Source: Mauremys mutica (lineage: Eukaryota > Chordata > Testudines > Geoemydidae). Taken from it: a DNA stretch of 64,000 bases. The position numbers were made by a program, and so were the translations under genes. Numbering within the stretch: position 1 is the stretch's first letter; each line of letters opens with the position of its first letter. Location of the stretch: assembly GCF_020497125.1 (NCBI RefSeq), contig NC_059075.1, forward strand, positions 103,393,222 through 103,457,221, in the 5' to 3' direction. The notes below the pieces were generated by a model that was not told the origin of the DNA, searched no databases, and saw only the letters and a program-made list of their open reading frames with translations. Below, piece by piece: positions 1-11,183 of the stretch.

Positions 1-296
1 AGCATGCTGACACATAGCACCCCAAAAACCCACTCTCTCTCCCCCCACATACACACAACACACTCCCTGTCACACTCCACCCCACCCACCATTTGAAAAG
101 CACGTTGCAGTCACTTGCATGCTGGGATAGCTGCCCATAATGCACCGCTCCCAGTGCCGCTGCAAGTGCTGCAAATGTGGCCACGCCAGTGCACTGGAAG
201 CTGTCAGTGTGGATAGATTGCAGTGCTTTCCCTACTGCGCTCTACAAAGGCGGGTTTAACTCACAGCGCTCTACATCTGCAAGTGTAGCCATGCCC
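1..296 (-). mobile_element. PIF/Harbinger-type MITE, truncated by the window edge
   Basis: The right end reads as a terminal inverted repeat (CAAGTGTAGCCATGCCC, ending at 296) followed by TAA at 297-299, the 3-bp target site expected of PIF/Harbinger elements. The body contains the pyrimidine/CA-rich and 'gcagcgct' segments of a MITE family that I recognise from turtles. A second, internally deleted copy in the opposite orientation lies at 43,786. The left end is outside the window. Class is inferred from the TIR and target site; no transposase is present. Confidence 0.6.
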
Positions 297-299
297 TAA

Positions 300-1139
300 C
301 AGCTTCTTTTGTTGCTGCCTAGGCCAGTGTCCTTTGTTCCTGAGAGGCTGGGCTTGGTTTGTCCCATACCTGCCCTGATGAGGTATGAACTGCCTCTCTG
401 TTCTTGGAGAGTTTTTGCATGGGCTTGCCTTAGGCCAGGAGGATACATTTTTCAGCCTCATAACTGTATACATGAAATTATAACCTATAACATAACAATT
501 ACTATAACATCACTATAACAACCATGCTCATTGCATCATGAGCCTTCCGAAGACACCCGACATGACAAACTTTGCATTGGATACCAAACAATCATTTTAC
601 AAGGATGAACATGGGGGGTGCTGGGTGTTCCCCCGAGGTACCGAGCATCACAGTGGGCTAAACTACACAACAGTTAACTGGTGAGGAGGCTTCGTAGCTA
701 GGCTTCCAGTTCAAATCAATACCACAAGGATGGCAGAGCACTGGGAAACCATCTGATAACCTGTAATCAAACCACCTTGAATTGTGAACCAGTCAACTGT
801 AACATATTCTATGTAGGTTCTTATACCGTGCTCTTCATCATAGTACCTGACTGCCTTCCAATAGTGCATTAAGCAACCTGCCTCACATCTAGCTTGTTTG
901 AGTTCTCTCATCCTTGCCCAGGGGGAGAAGTGCATGTAGTGAAGTGTTTGGTTTTATATCACACACACACACACAGAGACAGGTTGCTGTTTGTTAGAGA
1001 AGGCAAGGTCAAAGGAATACACCTTGCACTTTGAGAAGGAAGTGGTGATGGTTGTACTGGGTCAGTACTTTGAAGAGAGACCTCCAAGGAACAAATAAAT
1101 GCTGCAGGAAGTTGATTTTGTAGGTGGTACTTTCCTCTC
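300..1139. other. Intergenic, no gene recognised
   Basis: Unremarkable AT-rich sequence with a short CA run at 960-975. ORFs here are short and show no domain. I see no exon, RNA gene or transposon boundary that I can support. Confidence 0.5.
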
Positions 1140-1149
1140 TAAGTCAGTT

Positions 1150-1890
1150 TTTGATCAGTGGCCCAGCCTGGTGTTTGCGGGGGGACACTGTACTGCTAGA
1201 GGTGTTGTCTTTCAGATAAAATGTAGAGACAAAGTCCTGTTCACTTGTGCTGATTAGAGATTTCTTGGTACCTGGCTAAATTCCAACTCAAATAGTTACA
1301 TTCTGCTCACGTACATTCCTCCCACATTGTCCTCTCTATGTAGTATTCTACCCTTCCTGACCATAAGCATCACCGTCTGTCAGGACTGGCTCTACAGTTT
1401 TCGCCGCCCCAAGCAGCGCACCGAATTGCCGCCGCGGGCGGCGGGGGCAGTCCATGTGCCCTTAGGGCAGCAGGCGCGTTTCCGTGGTGGCGACAATTCG
1501 GCGGCAGTTTCTATGTTTAGCTGAAGCCACCACGGACAGCTAAATATAGAAGCTGCTGCTGAATTGCCGCCACCGCAGAAACGCATGTGCCACTCTAAGG
1601 GCACACGGACTGCCCCTGCTGTCTGCGGCGGCAATTCGGCATGCTGCTTGGGGCAAAACAACAGGGACTGCCGCCCCTTGAAGATTGCCGCCCCAAGCAC
1701 CAGCTTGGAATGCTGGTGCCTGGAGCCAGCTCTGCCATCTGTAATTAAACAGCTGCTACATTTCACTGCGGAAGCAGGTGAGCTGACCCCTACTTCCATC
1801 TCCTAGTGGCATAGAGAGGCTTTATCATCATTTGTAACATGCTGTAAGTACCTCAGCTGAAAGATGCTATATAAGTGCAAAGAATTACTT
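1150..1890 (+). repeat. Old SINE-like repeat, split by a hAT insertion
   Basis: The stretch around 1205-1280 and the tail around 1845-1885 (ending 'gatgctatataagtgcaaag') look like the head and tail of an old dispersed SINE-like repeat. The tail resembles the 'gcgctatataaatg' ends common in vertebrate SINEs. The hAT element at 1381-1734 lies between them. Family assignment is uncertain. Confidence 0.35.
1381..1734 (+). mobile_element. Non-autonomous hAT-type element, 354 bp, 8-bp target duplication
   Basis: It starts CAGGACTGGCTCTACAG and ends GGAGCCAGCTCTG, imperfect inverted ends of the same family seen at 19,033, 21,126, 26,320 and 30,389. The flanks are ccgtctgt (1373-1380) and ccatctgt (1735-1742), an 8-bp target duplication with one mismatch, as hAT transposons make. 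The interior is GC-rich and partly palindromic, and both ends carry a 'gccgccccaagca' motif. It has no coding capacity; ORFs across it are artefacts of GC-rich sequence. Confidence 0.8.
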
Positions 1891-4059
1891 TATTGAAATT
1901 GGGACAAAGGACTGGTTTCAGCTATAACAGGCCGGAAATGTAAAACTGGGACATCCATAGAAAACTAGGGCATGATGTGTGTGAGGTGCAGAGAGTTTTT
2001 GGACATGAGGAGGAGAATGCCCAGGGAGTTCAATCTTTGTTTGTTTTTTAAATGTTTCCTGTGCCGTAAATAAATTAATTTATTTCCATTTCCAGATACC
2101 TCATTTTAAATCTTGCTTAGGTCTCAAGGGGAAGAAGATGGGTGATTTCAGTGTAATCCTTTCAGAAATTTATTCTGTTCACATGAGCACTGTTCAGCAC
2201 AATTAGTAATTCTCTGTAGGAGAAGCCAAGCACTGAAACATATGAGTTATTACAAGCTTAGGTTAAGGAGGACAGGGTTGCACTGACAGCCTTTACAATG
2301 ATACCCTATACCTTATGAGGTCCAGCAGCATGATATTTGAAAGGGACATTAATGAGCCTTGGAATACTACTGCATCTTACTGTACTTATACAGCAGAAGA
2401 GGGCAGGGCAAGCTGTGGCCTCTCCCCTGAATACTGCCAGGGAAAGAAGTAAGGGTGCAGAGTTGTCTGATTTAGAAGACATTGCTGTCATTTTTACTGT
2501 AGATTAAAAAGAGATTGTATAATTTCAGAATTAAATCATAGGAAGAGGAAGGGTTGTTTGTACAAAACTATAGGGATGTTAAATTGCAAGTAGGGTAATC
2601 CTACATGTGAATATCCCAGAAGGCATCTCCAAGATCTCACTGCCTATTTAATGGAACTACTGTGAATTTATTTTGGGTATCAGCCACCTTCCATGTTAAT
2701 CAGTTCCCAGGTTGCCTATTGTTCCTACTTATCCAGGCCAATTTATTGAAATTAAGTCAGTTTACCTGCTGGTGTACATGACATGAATTCACTGTATTTC
2801 CTGACATTCCTGACACTAGCTCCTGGAAAAGTTATAAACAACAACATGATAAAAAGGACTATTCATTTAAAGCTCTTCTATACAGAGCTCAAATTATTTA
2901 AGTCTGTTACCTTGCAGGTACAATACACCGTGTTCTTTTTATACAATCTGCCACTTGAGACACTAAACTAAACAGATATTCTAGGCCAAATTCTACTCCA
3001 TTTCAATGGATTTACCCTGAATTTACATTGGTAAAAGACAGAAGAATTCACCCTCACCAATTATGCAGCCTGACAGTCTGAGATGACCTCTTAAAGTAAC
3101 TGTCGTGTATCTGTTACACATCATGGATCAAGCATCTCTGTGTCTAACATTTCTAAGTTTTGTCTCAGATGGGCAAGCGTAATTCACATTACTAGTGCTC
3201 TATGCCCCTGTTCCTACAATCCTGGCAAACCATTCTCAGTGACAAAGAGGTGAAGACGACAAAGGCAACAATGAAAAAGACATTATTAAAACCAGTAAAA
3301 CATTCAACAATAATGAGGCTTCAAAAAAAATCACTCTCCTAAGAAACTAGTTGCCTGAGGTTGGGTTTAATCTCTGCCCAAAGTGGCAGAAAAAAGGACA
3401 TCTGGGTGAGACGTGCAACCTTTATTACTTCCTCACTCAGATCCTGACTACTCATTTCCTGTCCCCATTCATTGCTTCCAAAGGGAGGGCTTAGGAGGGA
3501 TTTCATTCCTATGTCAGCAGCATGGCTCACACAAGGACTGAAGTGAGGGCAACTTCTCCCCAATGCTGTGGTTATTGGAGGTGGTATTTAGTTTGGGCCT
3601 CTAGGTATTACCATAATAATAATAATACATTATAGATAAGGCTGAATCAAAGCCACAGATCAAAACACCCTCAAAGCCTAGGAAGAGTTCTGATCTGGAA
3701 AAGAACTTAACAGCTCAAGCCCACCTCTACTGTAAATGGACTTGCACTGAGTTTCATTTCCAGGATGACTATCCTCCAGCAGAGCGAACAGATTTGCTGC
3801 ATTGCTATTTCTGGTGACCACTAGTTTTTTGACTAGGGATACTTAGAAGAAATCTAAAAATACTATAGAGGTAAATTATAAAATTCAAAATTCTGCATTC
3901 CCTCCCTTTGAATCCCATATTTTTATCCTTCAGGATGCAAGGTGACAAGACCAGCAAGTAGAGGAATAATTATTTTTTGTTCCAGAGTCTCTCTCTCTCA
4001 CGTGAAAAAAGATTGGTCAAGAATAGGTGACCAATCTTATTTAATCTTTTTATTATTGA
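1891..4059. other. Intergenic, no gene recognised
   Basis: AT-rich single-copy-looking DNA with short ORFs only. There is a small AAT run near 3613-3630. No exon, RNA gene or clear transposon end could be supported. Confidence 0.5.
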
Positions 4060-5312
4060 CTTTGGCACAAAAAGTGAGAATGTGCTGATAAAGTTTGCGG
4101 ATGACACAAAGCTGGGAGGTATTGCCAATACAGAGAGGGACTGGGATTTCATACAGGAAGATCTGGATGACCTTGTAAACTGGAGTAATAGTAATAGGAT
4201 GAAATTTAATAGTGAAAAGTGCAAGGTCATGCATTTAGGTATTAATAACAAGAATTATTGTTTAAACTGGGGATGCATCAGTTGGAAGTAACAGAGGAGG
4301 AGAAGGACCTTGGAGTATTGGTTGATCACAGGATGACTATGAGCCGCCAATGTGATATGGCTGTGAAAAAAGCTAATGCGGTCTTGGAATGCATCAGGCG
4401 AGGTATTTCCAGTAGAGATAAGGAGGTGTTAGTAACATTATACAAGGCACTGGTGAGACCTCATCTGGAATACTGTGTGCAGTTCTGGTCTCCCATGTTT
4501 AAGAAGGATGAATTCAAACTGGAACAAGTACAGAGAAGGGCTACTAAGATGATCCGAGGAATGGAAAACCTGTCTTTTGAAAGGAGACTCAAAGAGCTTG
4601 GCTTGTTTAGCCTAACCAAAAGAAGGCTGCTCTCTATAAATATATCAGAGGGATAAATACCAGGGAATGAGAAGAATTATTTAAGTTCAGTACCAATGTG
4701 GACACAAGAACAAATGGATATAAACTGGCCATCAGGAAGTTTAGACTTGAAATTAGATGAAGGTTTCTAACCATCAGAGGAGTGAAGTTCTGGAACAGCC
4801 TTCCAAGGGGAGCAGTGGAGGCAAAAAACATATCTGGCTTCAAGACTAAACTTGATACGTTTATGGAGGGGATGGTATAATGGGATAGCCCAATTTTGGC
4901 AATTAATTGGTGTTTGACTATTAGCAGTAAATATGCCCAATGGCCTGTGATGGGATGTTAGATGGGGTGGGATCTGAGTTACCACAGATAATTCTTTCCT
5001 GGGTGTCTGGCTGATGAGTCTTGCCCACATGCTCAGGGTTTAGCTGATCACCATATTTGGGGTCTGGAAGGAATTTTCCTCCAGGGCAGATTGTCAGAGG
5101 CCCTGGGGGTGTTTCGCCTTCCTCTGCAGCATGGGGCACTGGTCACTTGCTGGAAGATTCTCTGCACCTTGAAGTCTTTAAACCATGGTTTGAGGACTTA
5201 AATGGCTCAGACATAGGTTTGATACAGGAGTGGGTGGGTGAGATTCTGCGTTGTGCAGGAGGTCAGACTAGATGATCATAATGGTCCCTTCTGACCTTAA
5301 AGTCTATGATAC
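4060..5312 (+). mobile_element. CR1 LINE, 5'-truncated 3' fragment with decayed reverse transcriptase
   Basis: Translation of 4082-4654 gives the C-terminal part of a CR1 reverse transcriptase. It includes the catalytic FADD segment (KFADDTKLGG), then [27 protein letters not shown] and [12 protein letters not shown], all typical of CR1 ORF2. The frame is broken by stops and at least one frameshift near 4258-4291, so it is inactive. The downstream 3' region ends around 5280-5312 with 'ggtcccttctgacctta...tctatga', the usual CR1 3' terminus. CR1 is the main LINE of turtles, crocodilians and birds. The 5' start of the fragment is approximate. Confidence 0.9.
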
Positions 5313-5404
5313 AGAAGTACTCAGCTTAATTAAAGGGCTGCATATGGGGTCATGTAGTGCAAGAAGAGAACGACACAGGTTTTTCAGAAAGCCAAGCATA
5401 TTTC

Positions 5405-5610
5405 ATAAGATGGGTGAGGTAACATTTTATTGGACCAACTTTTGTTGCTGCAAGAGAGAAGCTTACGAGCTTGCATAGAGCTCTTCTTCAGGTCTGACCT
5501 GAAGCTCAAAAGCTTGTCTCTTTCACCAACAGAAGTTCTCTTATTAGACTATTACCTTGTCTCTCTAATGTCCTGGGACCAACACAGATACACCACCACT
5601 GCAAATAAGT
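5405..5610. mobile_element. Penelope-like element terminal fragment with inverted ends
   Basis: The left half (about 5405-5495) reads, on the minus strand, as a terminal segment (CTGAAGAAGAGCTC..., then AAGTTGGTCCAATAAAA). The right half (about 5497-5608) is a diverged copy in the opposite direction ending 'cctgggaccaacacagatac'. Inverted terminal segments of this kind are characteristic of PLE pLTRs. The family is related to, but distinct from, the one at 24,561 and 46,211. It carries no coding sequence. Class is inferred from similarity of layout. Confidence 0.55.
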
Positions 5611-6573
5611 GTATTTCATGTCTCAATTAACATTGGTATAGTAAGGAATCAAGTAAAGAACACTCCTAGGTATTAGAACAACCATGTCACTGGTACAGGA
5701 TTGTTTAGAACGGTTATAAGAAATTCAATTGCTTTTTTATTTTACTTGGCATGTTTTCTAAAGTTTATCTGAAATTTTAATAAAACAGGAAGTATTAGGA
5801 CTGGTTGAAAATTTCTGGATCTCACTGCTAAAAAATTAGGGTGACCTATTTCCAGCAGATACTAGCACCTTGGATTTAGCTGATATCGTGCCCCCCCAAA
5901 ACTGAGAAATTAGAGCCAAATGGCTCCAGAGGTGAATTGTTCACCATGGAGTGTAGCCCTTGCCACAGTAGGACAACTTGAGGAGTCCAGATTTGTGAGG
6001 GAAGAAACATTGGTGTGAAGGGAGGGTCAGAGTGTGTGTCTGGGAGGGCATAGGACAATGCCAGAATTTGGATAAATATCTGAAGTCTTGCCCCTGGGGA
6101 GGTTTTCCATCACTATGCCATCAGCTTGATTTTGAACAGACTAATTCAGCATTACATGTAGATTGCACTGCTTATTAGGGAGGGAAGATTAGGTCCAGTT
6201 CCTCCTGCACTATCTCAAATGTGGTGGGAGGGAAATAGTAAACTCATTTGAAACAATTTTAAAATAAAATTTGTATTGGAATTTTTAAAAAGGAGTAGTA
6301 AAACACAGTTGCATAGTAGGAGAAATAAAATGGCTGATTCTGAGTGTATCGCCATCTACAAAATTGATTTTTACTTAAATTATTCCCCGTGAAGTCTCTG
6401 GAACACCCTAAAAACTAATCTAAACTGTCAGAGGTGGCAACAAGCCTGTAGTCTGAAAGAGCAAGCACTGCCAAAAGGGCTGAGACAAACAGAGCCACTC
6501 CACCTTGTGAATGGAATCTTAGCCACGTAGCCTGGACTTTGGTTAGAACACTCTCTCTTCTCAAAGATACAAT
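5611..6573. other. Intergenic, no gene recognised
   Basis: AT-rich sequence with short ORFs only. Nothing recognisable. Confidence 0.5.
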
Positions 6574-6575
6574 TA

Positions 6576-6972
6576 CTCCTGGGGGGATTCCGCACCAAAA
6601 AATTTAAAGTTCTGCACACAATATTTTAAAATTCTGCTAATTTTATTTGTCAAAATAACTCACCAAAATAATTGAAACTGGCTTGATTATGTAAATTTAC
6701 TTCAAAATACTTGTCAGCAAGTGTGCCTGTAACAATACAGACACACACAAAAATACCCGCTGCCCTCAGGACATGCTGGGAATTGCAGCAGCCAGAAAAC
6801 CTCTAGCTCCCTCTCCCAGCAGTGTCTTTTATGTGTGAGCTGGGCTCTGCTGGGCCCAGTGGCAGCTAGAAGTACTGCAGCCCATTTCTGGGGTGGGGGA
6901 AAGGAAATTCTGAGCGCATGTTAATTTCTGCAAAATTCTGCATTGTACAGTGGTGCAGAATTCCCTCAGGAG
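6576..6972. mobile_element. MITE with TA target duplication (Tc1/mariner-like)
   Basis: The ends are inverted repeats: CTCCTGGGGGGATTCCGCACC at the left (first 20 bases given approximately) and GGTGCAGAATTCCCTCAGGAG at the right, each flanked by TA (6574-6575 and 6973-6974). The 397-bp interior has no coding capacity. TA duplication suggests a Tc1/mariner-type mobiliser, but the assignment rests only on the ends. Confidence 0.6.
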
Positions 6973-6974
6973 TA

Positions 6975-9900
6975 ATTATAATGGTGGACATACTAGGCAT
7001 GAAATCAACTCTTGGCACTGTTCACTCCACACTGTGGGGTCAGACTGCCCGGAGTTTCATTTGGATCCCCAAATCAGTCCACGAATACAATTTTTTGTAC
7101 CAAGTGCAGGATTTATAATCCTATTAAGGATACCCGTGTTTGATAATTGGGCTTTTGCTATCTCTACTGTTTGGGAGGTGGGGGGTAGAGGGAGGAAGGG
7201 AAGATGTAGAGAGTGTGGAGTACTAGATAGTTCTATTCTTAAACAAAAATTCCATCAGAAACTCTGCATCTATTGCCAAATACAAAAAGAACCAATGTCC
7301 TGTAAGCTCATACTTCACACAGACAATACCAATTTTTATCAGCTGATGAAAGGGAAAGAACTGATCACAAGTTAAACAACATTTCATGTGTTAGTGAACA
7401 AAAACTACAAGATGTTCTCCTATGACAGAATTTCAGGATAAATCAAGAACTCAGCTTGATTTATTACTGGGTGAGCAGCCTAACAACTAATCTAAAAACA
7501 TATGTTTTATTCAGACATTGTGCCAATAGGTTTAATAGCCTCATACAAAAGTCTTTCAAAGCCAGAAAATTAAATCTGACTTTACAGAATCTGTGAAATG
7601 TTCATGACCATGTTTTATAATGGGCATTAAAAAAAATAAGACATTTAGAATTAAGCTTGAATTTAACCAAAAGCATTCTGTGAAATCCAAACATTACACA
7701 GATAGCTGTGGCTGTAAATTCATTATTTCTACCTGAATTCTATGGGGGTTGCTGTTGTCATGGTTAGAACACTATACTAAATAAGATTTTATTCAGAGCA
7801 CTAGTTTCTGCATTCATGTGTCAAAACAATGTAATATTTCTCCCTGTCCTGAGTATTAATGGAATGGAAACAAGATTGCAAGTCTCTAGCAAATCCATCA
7901 GTCTCACATTACTATGTGTTGGATATAGGCCTAAGATTTAAATTAAATATATGGTTATTGCTTATAGCTATAATCAGCAAGGTAATCTAACTTAATTTCA
8001 AAGCAATCTATATTTTGAGGTATAGTTGAAAGGTACAATTCCTGCCATTGCATCACTCATGTAATTTTCATATGTAGAAACTGAATACCTTGGCCTATGA
8101 AATTGTGTTCAATATACCGTTGGGGAAGCTCATAGGTATATTAGAACAAAAACAGAATAATCTCTTCTAAAAATGTGGTTTAATAGTCCCTATACCTCTT
8201 CCTTGCATAAAATCCCTGTACATCTTCCTTGTACAACATTTATTCAAACTGAGAATTAAACTTCAAGACAAAACACAGCCTCTAGAGATTAAATATAGGC
8301 ATTTCAAACTTGCACAAGTGTATTATGCTATCCTTGCTTATCAGATTTAAAAAAAAACAGTTTATACTCTGGTACATTCATAACCTGTTCAGGAAAATCC
8401 AGAAGATATGAATGGTTCTTAATTTAGGATGCAAGTCATTCCAATCATAGCAGCACGTAGAAAGTTGAATGATTTGTAGATATTATGCATATTTAAATAA
8501 GAGAAGACAGCTATTTTTAGTTAGACATCCAAATCCAGTTCAGACTACTCCTTACTCAGGATCCTCATCCTGAGTTATAAGACCATGCAGAATGTTGACC
8601 CCCCCACACACTTCCCTAACCTCCCTTCTCCACTGTAGTTTACTCCTTTCCACCTTCCATAGACCCTCACTCCCCGTTCTCTTCCTAATGCTCCTATTAA
8701 TCTGCCCCCACTAAGGCAAATTCTCTGTTGGTATAACTCCACCGACTTCAGTAGTGCTATGCCCGCAGAAAATTTGTCCCATAATTCTTTCCATTCTTGA
8801 TTTCATACCTAAAATGCTGCTGTCATGTTTGGAACATTCCCTTTACCTTTATCTGCCAAGCAATCTCTCACAGCTCCCGTTCAAACCCACCTTCTCTTCA
8901 GGTAATCCTTCCCATCTTCCCCTCATCCACACTTACTGAAATTGTTGTCCTGTGACTTGGCTTGGGTGTGTCTCATTTAGTCTTGATTCACATAGATGCT
9001 GAGCATTCATAATTCAAAGTGAAGTTATTTGGGAGTGTGTGTGCTCAGCAACTTTAAAATCATTGCCTACGCTTTCAAGGCAAGGACCACGTCCCATATC
9101 TGTTTTATAAGTAAGTACAAGTTTACTGAACAATTTGCTTTTATTGATAAGTCATTCTGTTCACTCTTGCAATAATGAATTATCAGCTTTTGCCTGTGAA
9201 CACAGATTTTCATGAATTTGTGAGAATTGGTAAATTTGATCAAGACCCAAATGTAACCATCATTAATTGTACTAAGTGGCAAAATTCCACTGGGGAACAA
9301 ATCAACTTCATTACATCAGAGCAAAACCCATAGCTTTTACACCAGTAAAAAAAAAAAAATCACATTAAGCATTTTTGTGGAAAATATTGAAAGTTTAGAG
9401 ACTAAATGGATGTTTTCTCTTTTCAAGTAATATCACATCTGTGATTTCCAGCTTGGTGGGAGAGTTTTTGGGAAGTGCGGGGAAGAAGGGGGTGTTTTTC
9501 CCTACACAGTTCTAATTGATCTGTGAGAACTGAATTTCTACCCCCAAGATACAAACGCTGTATGAATATCTGTAGTGGTTCAGTATTTGTGATCCTCACC
9601 AATAGCTTGCCAACAACACACACACGCCATCTTTACTAATGCAATGTACTTGTGCAAATTCTGCATGCTTATTCATGCAAAACTCCCATTAACTTGATCT
9701 ACTGTTGATGCTCTTCAGTAATAATTTTGTAAATCAAGACAATCAAGATTTGACTCTGTTCATATAAATGAGCAGCACTTGCCTGATTTTCAAAGCTGAG
9801 CATTCATAACTCCCAGTGAAGCTCAGCATCTTTGAAAATCTTGTCACATCACAACATACTCCTCCCAAATTATGCTCTCATTTATACCCATGAAATTCCA

Positions 9901-10841
9901 TTAACTTCAACAAAGTTGCATCAGCGTGAGAGCAGAATTTGGCCTATATAAAATTAAAAAATTGTATATGCTGTGTGTGAGGGTGAAACACCATGAATTT
10001 TATAAGCTATTAAAAAATAAAAAGACAACCCTAAACTCATTTCTGTTGTACCTCCAAGAGACTGAAACAGCATCAGAAATTAAAGATCATTCATTATGTT
10101 TAACCCCTAATCTGTTGAGCTCTCAGAACATTTGTTATACTAAATCAGAATTTCACTTGCAATATTCAAACATGTTTTGATGGAAGAAAAAAAGATTATG
10201 AGAGGCACACTGCCTCAGCTTATAACATCAACACTGCTCTCTTGTGGCAGAAACTTAAAGTGAAATATTGATCTGCTTTGCACTAAGCACCACAATGCTA
10301 GGATATATAATAGCCTGATTGGTGAGGGAAATACGAAACAAACACCTGCCAATAAATATGGCTGCTGAAGTGTGGCATAAATAAGATAAAAAGCAAAAAC
10401 AACAAGAGAGATCACTAGGCGCTAACTTCTCAGGTGTGAAGTATTCCGCTGATCTTTCTTACTGTGTAGTGTTCATGCCAAGCTTTCAAGGAAAAAACAC
10501 TACTACTTGCAGCAGTCAGAATTCTCTTTTCCAGCCAATTCTTGAGACAACTTTATCAGAGCCGAGTTAAGAGTCAGTCTGTTCATTTCCAAATATTTAT
10601 GCCTTCAGGAAATTCAAACCATAGTGCCAGATATGAAAGACTATTGCTGTTATGCCTTAAGCTGTTGAGCTCCAAGTCATTTGATATTTTGAATCAGAGT
10701 TTCATTTGTAATTCAGTCACTTCCTCATTTTTCTCCTCCAGCCTCTATATGTAGAATATGGAAGGTTGGTCTCAGTGGCTAAGCAACGATACAAATATAC
10801 AAACACGCTCACTCTCTCGTGTTAACAAGCCATGGCTTCAA
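6975..10841. other. Intergenic, no gene recognised
   Basis: About 3.9 kb of AT-rich DNA. Short self-complementary stretches occur near 8985-9060 and 9785-9840. A weak internal similarity links about 10,109-10,165 with about 10,660-10,715. The 141-codon ORF at 6950 has no domain and overlaps the MITE end, so I treat it as chance. Confidence 0.5.
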
Positions 10842-11183
10842 TTCAGCAAGTTACTTAGCCCTGGTCTACACTACGAGTTTAAGTTGAATTTAGCAGCGTT
10901 AGGTCGATTTAACCCTGCACCCGTCCACAGGACCAAGCCTGTTTTGTTGATTTAAAGGGGTCTTAAAATCGATTTCTGTACTCCTCCCCGGCGAGGGGTT
11001 TAGTGCTAAAATTGACCTTGCTGGGTCGAATTTGAGGTAGTGTGGATGCAATTTGATAGTATTGGCCTCCAGGAGCTATCCCAGAGTGCTCCATTGTGAC
11101 CAGGTAGACAGGAAAAGCCCTGGGAACTTTTGAATTTCATTTCCTGTTTGGCCAGCATGGCGAGCTGATCAGCACAGGTGACC

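Noticed and set aside
1392..1799. 135-codon minus-strand ORF
   Set aside because: Lies within the hAT element at 1,381-1,734; palindromic GC-rich sequence, no protein family.
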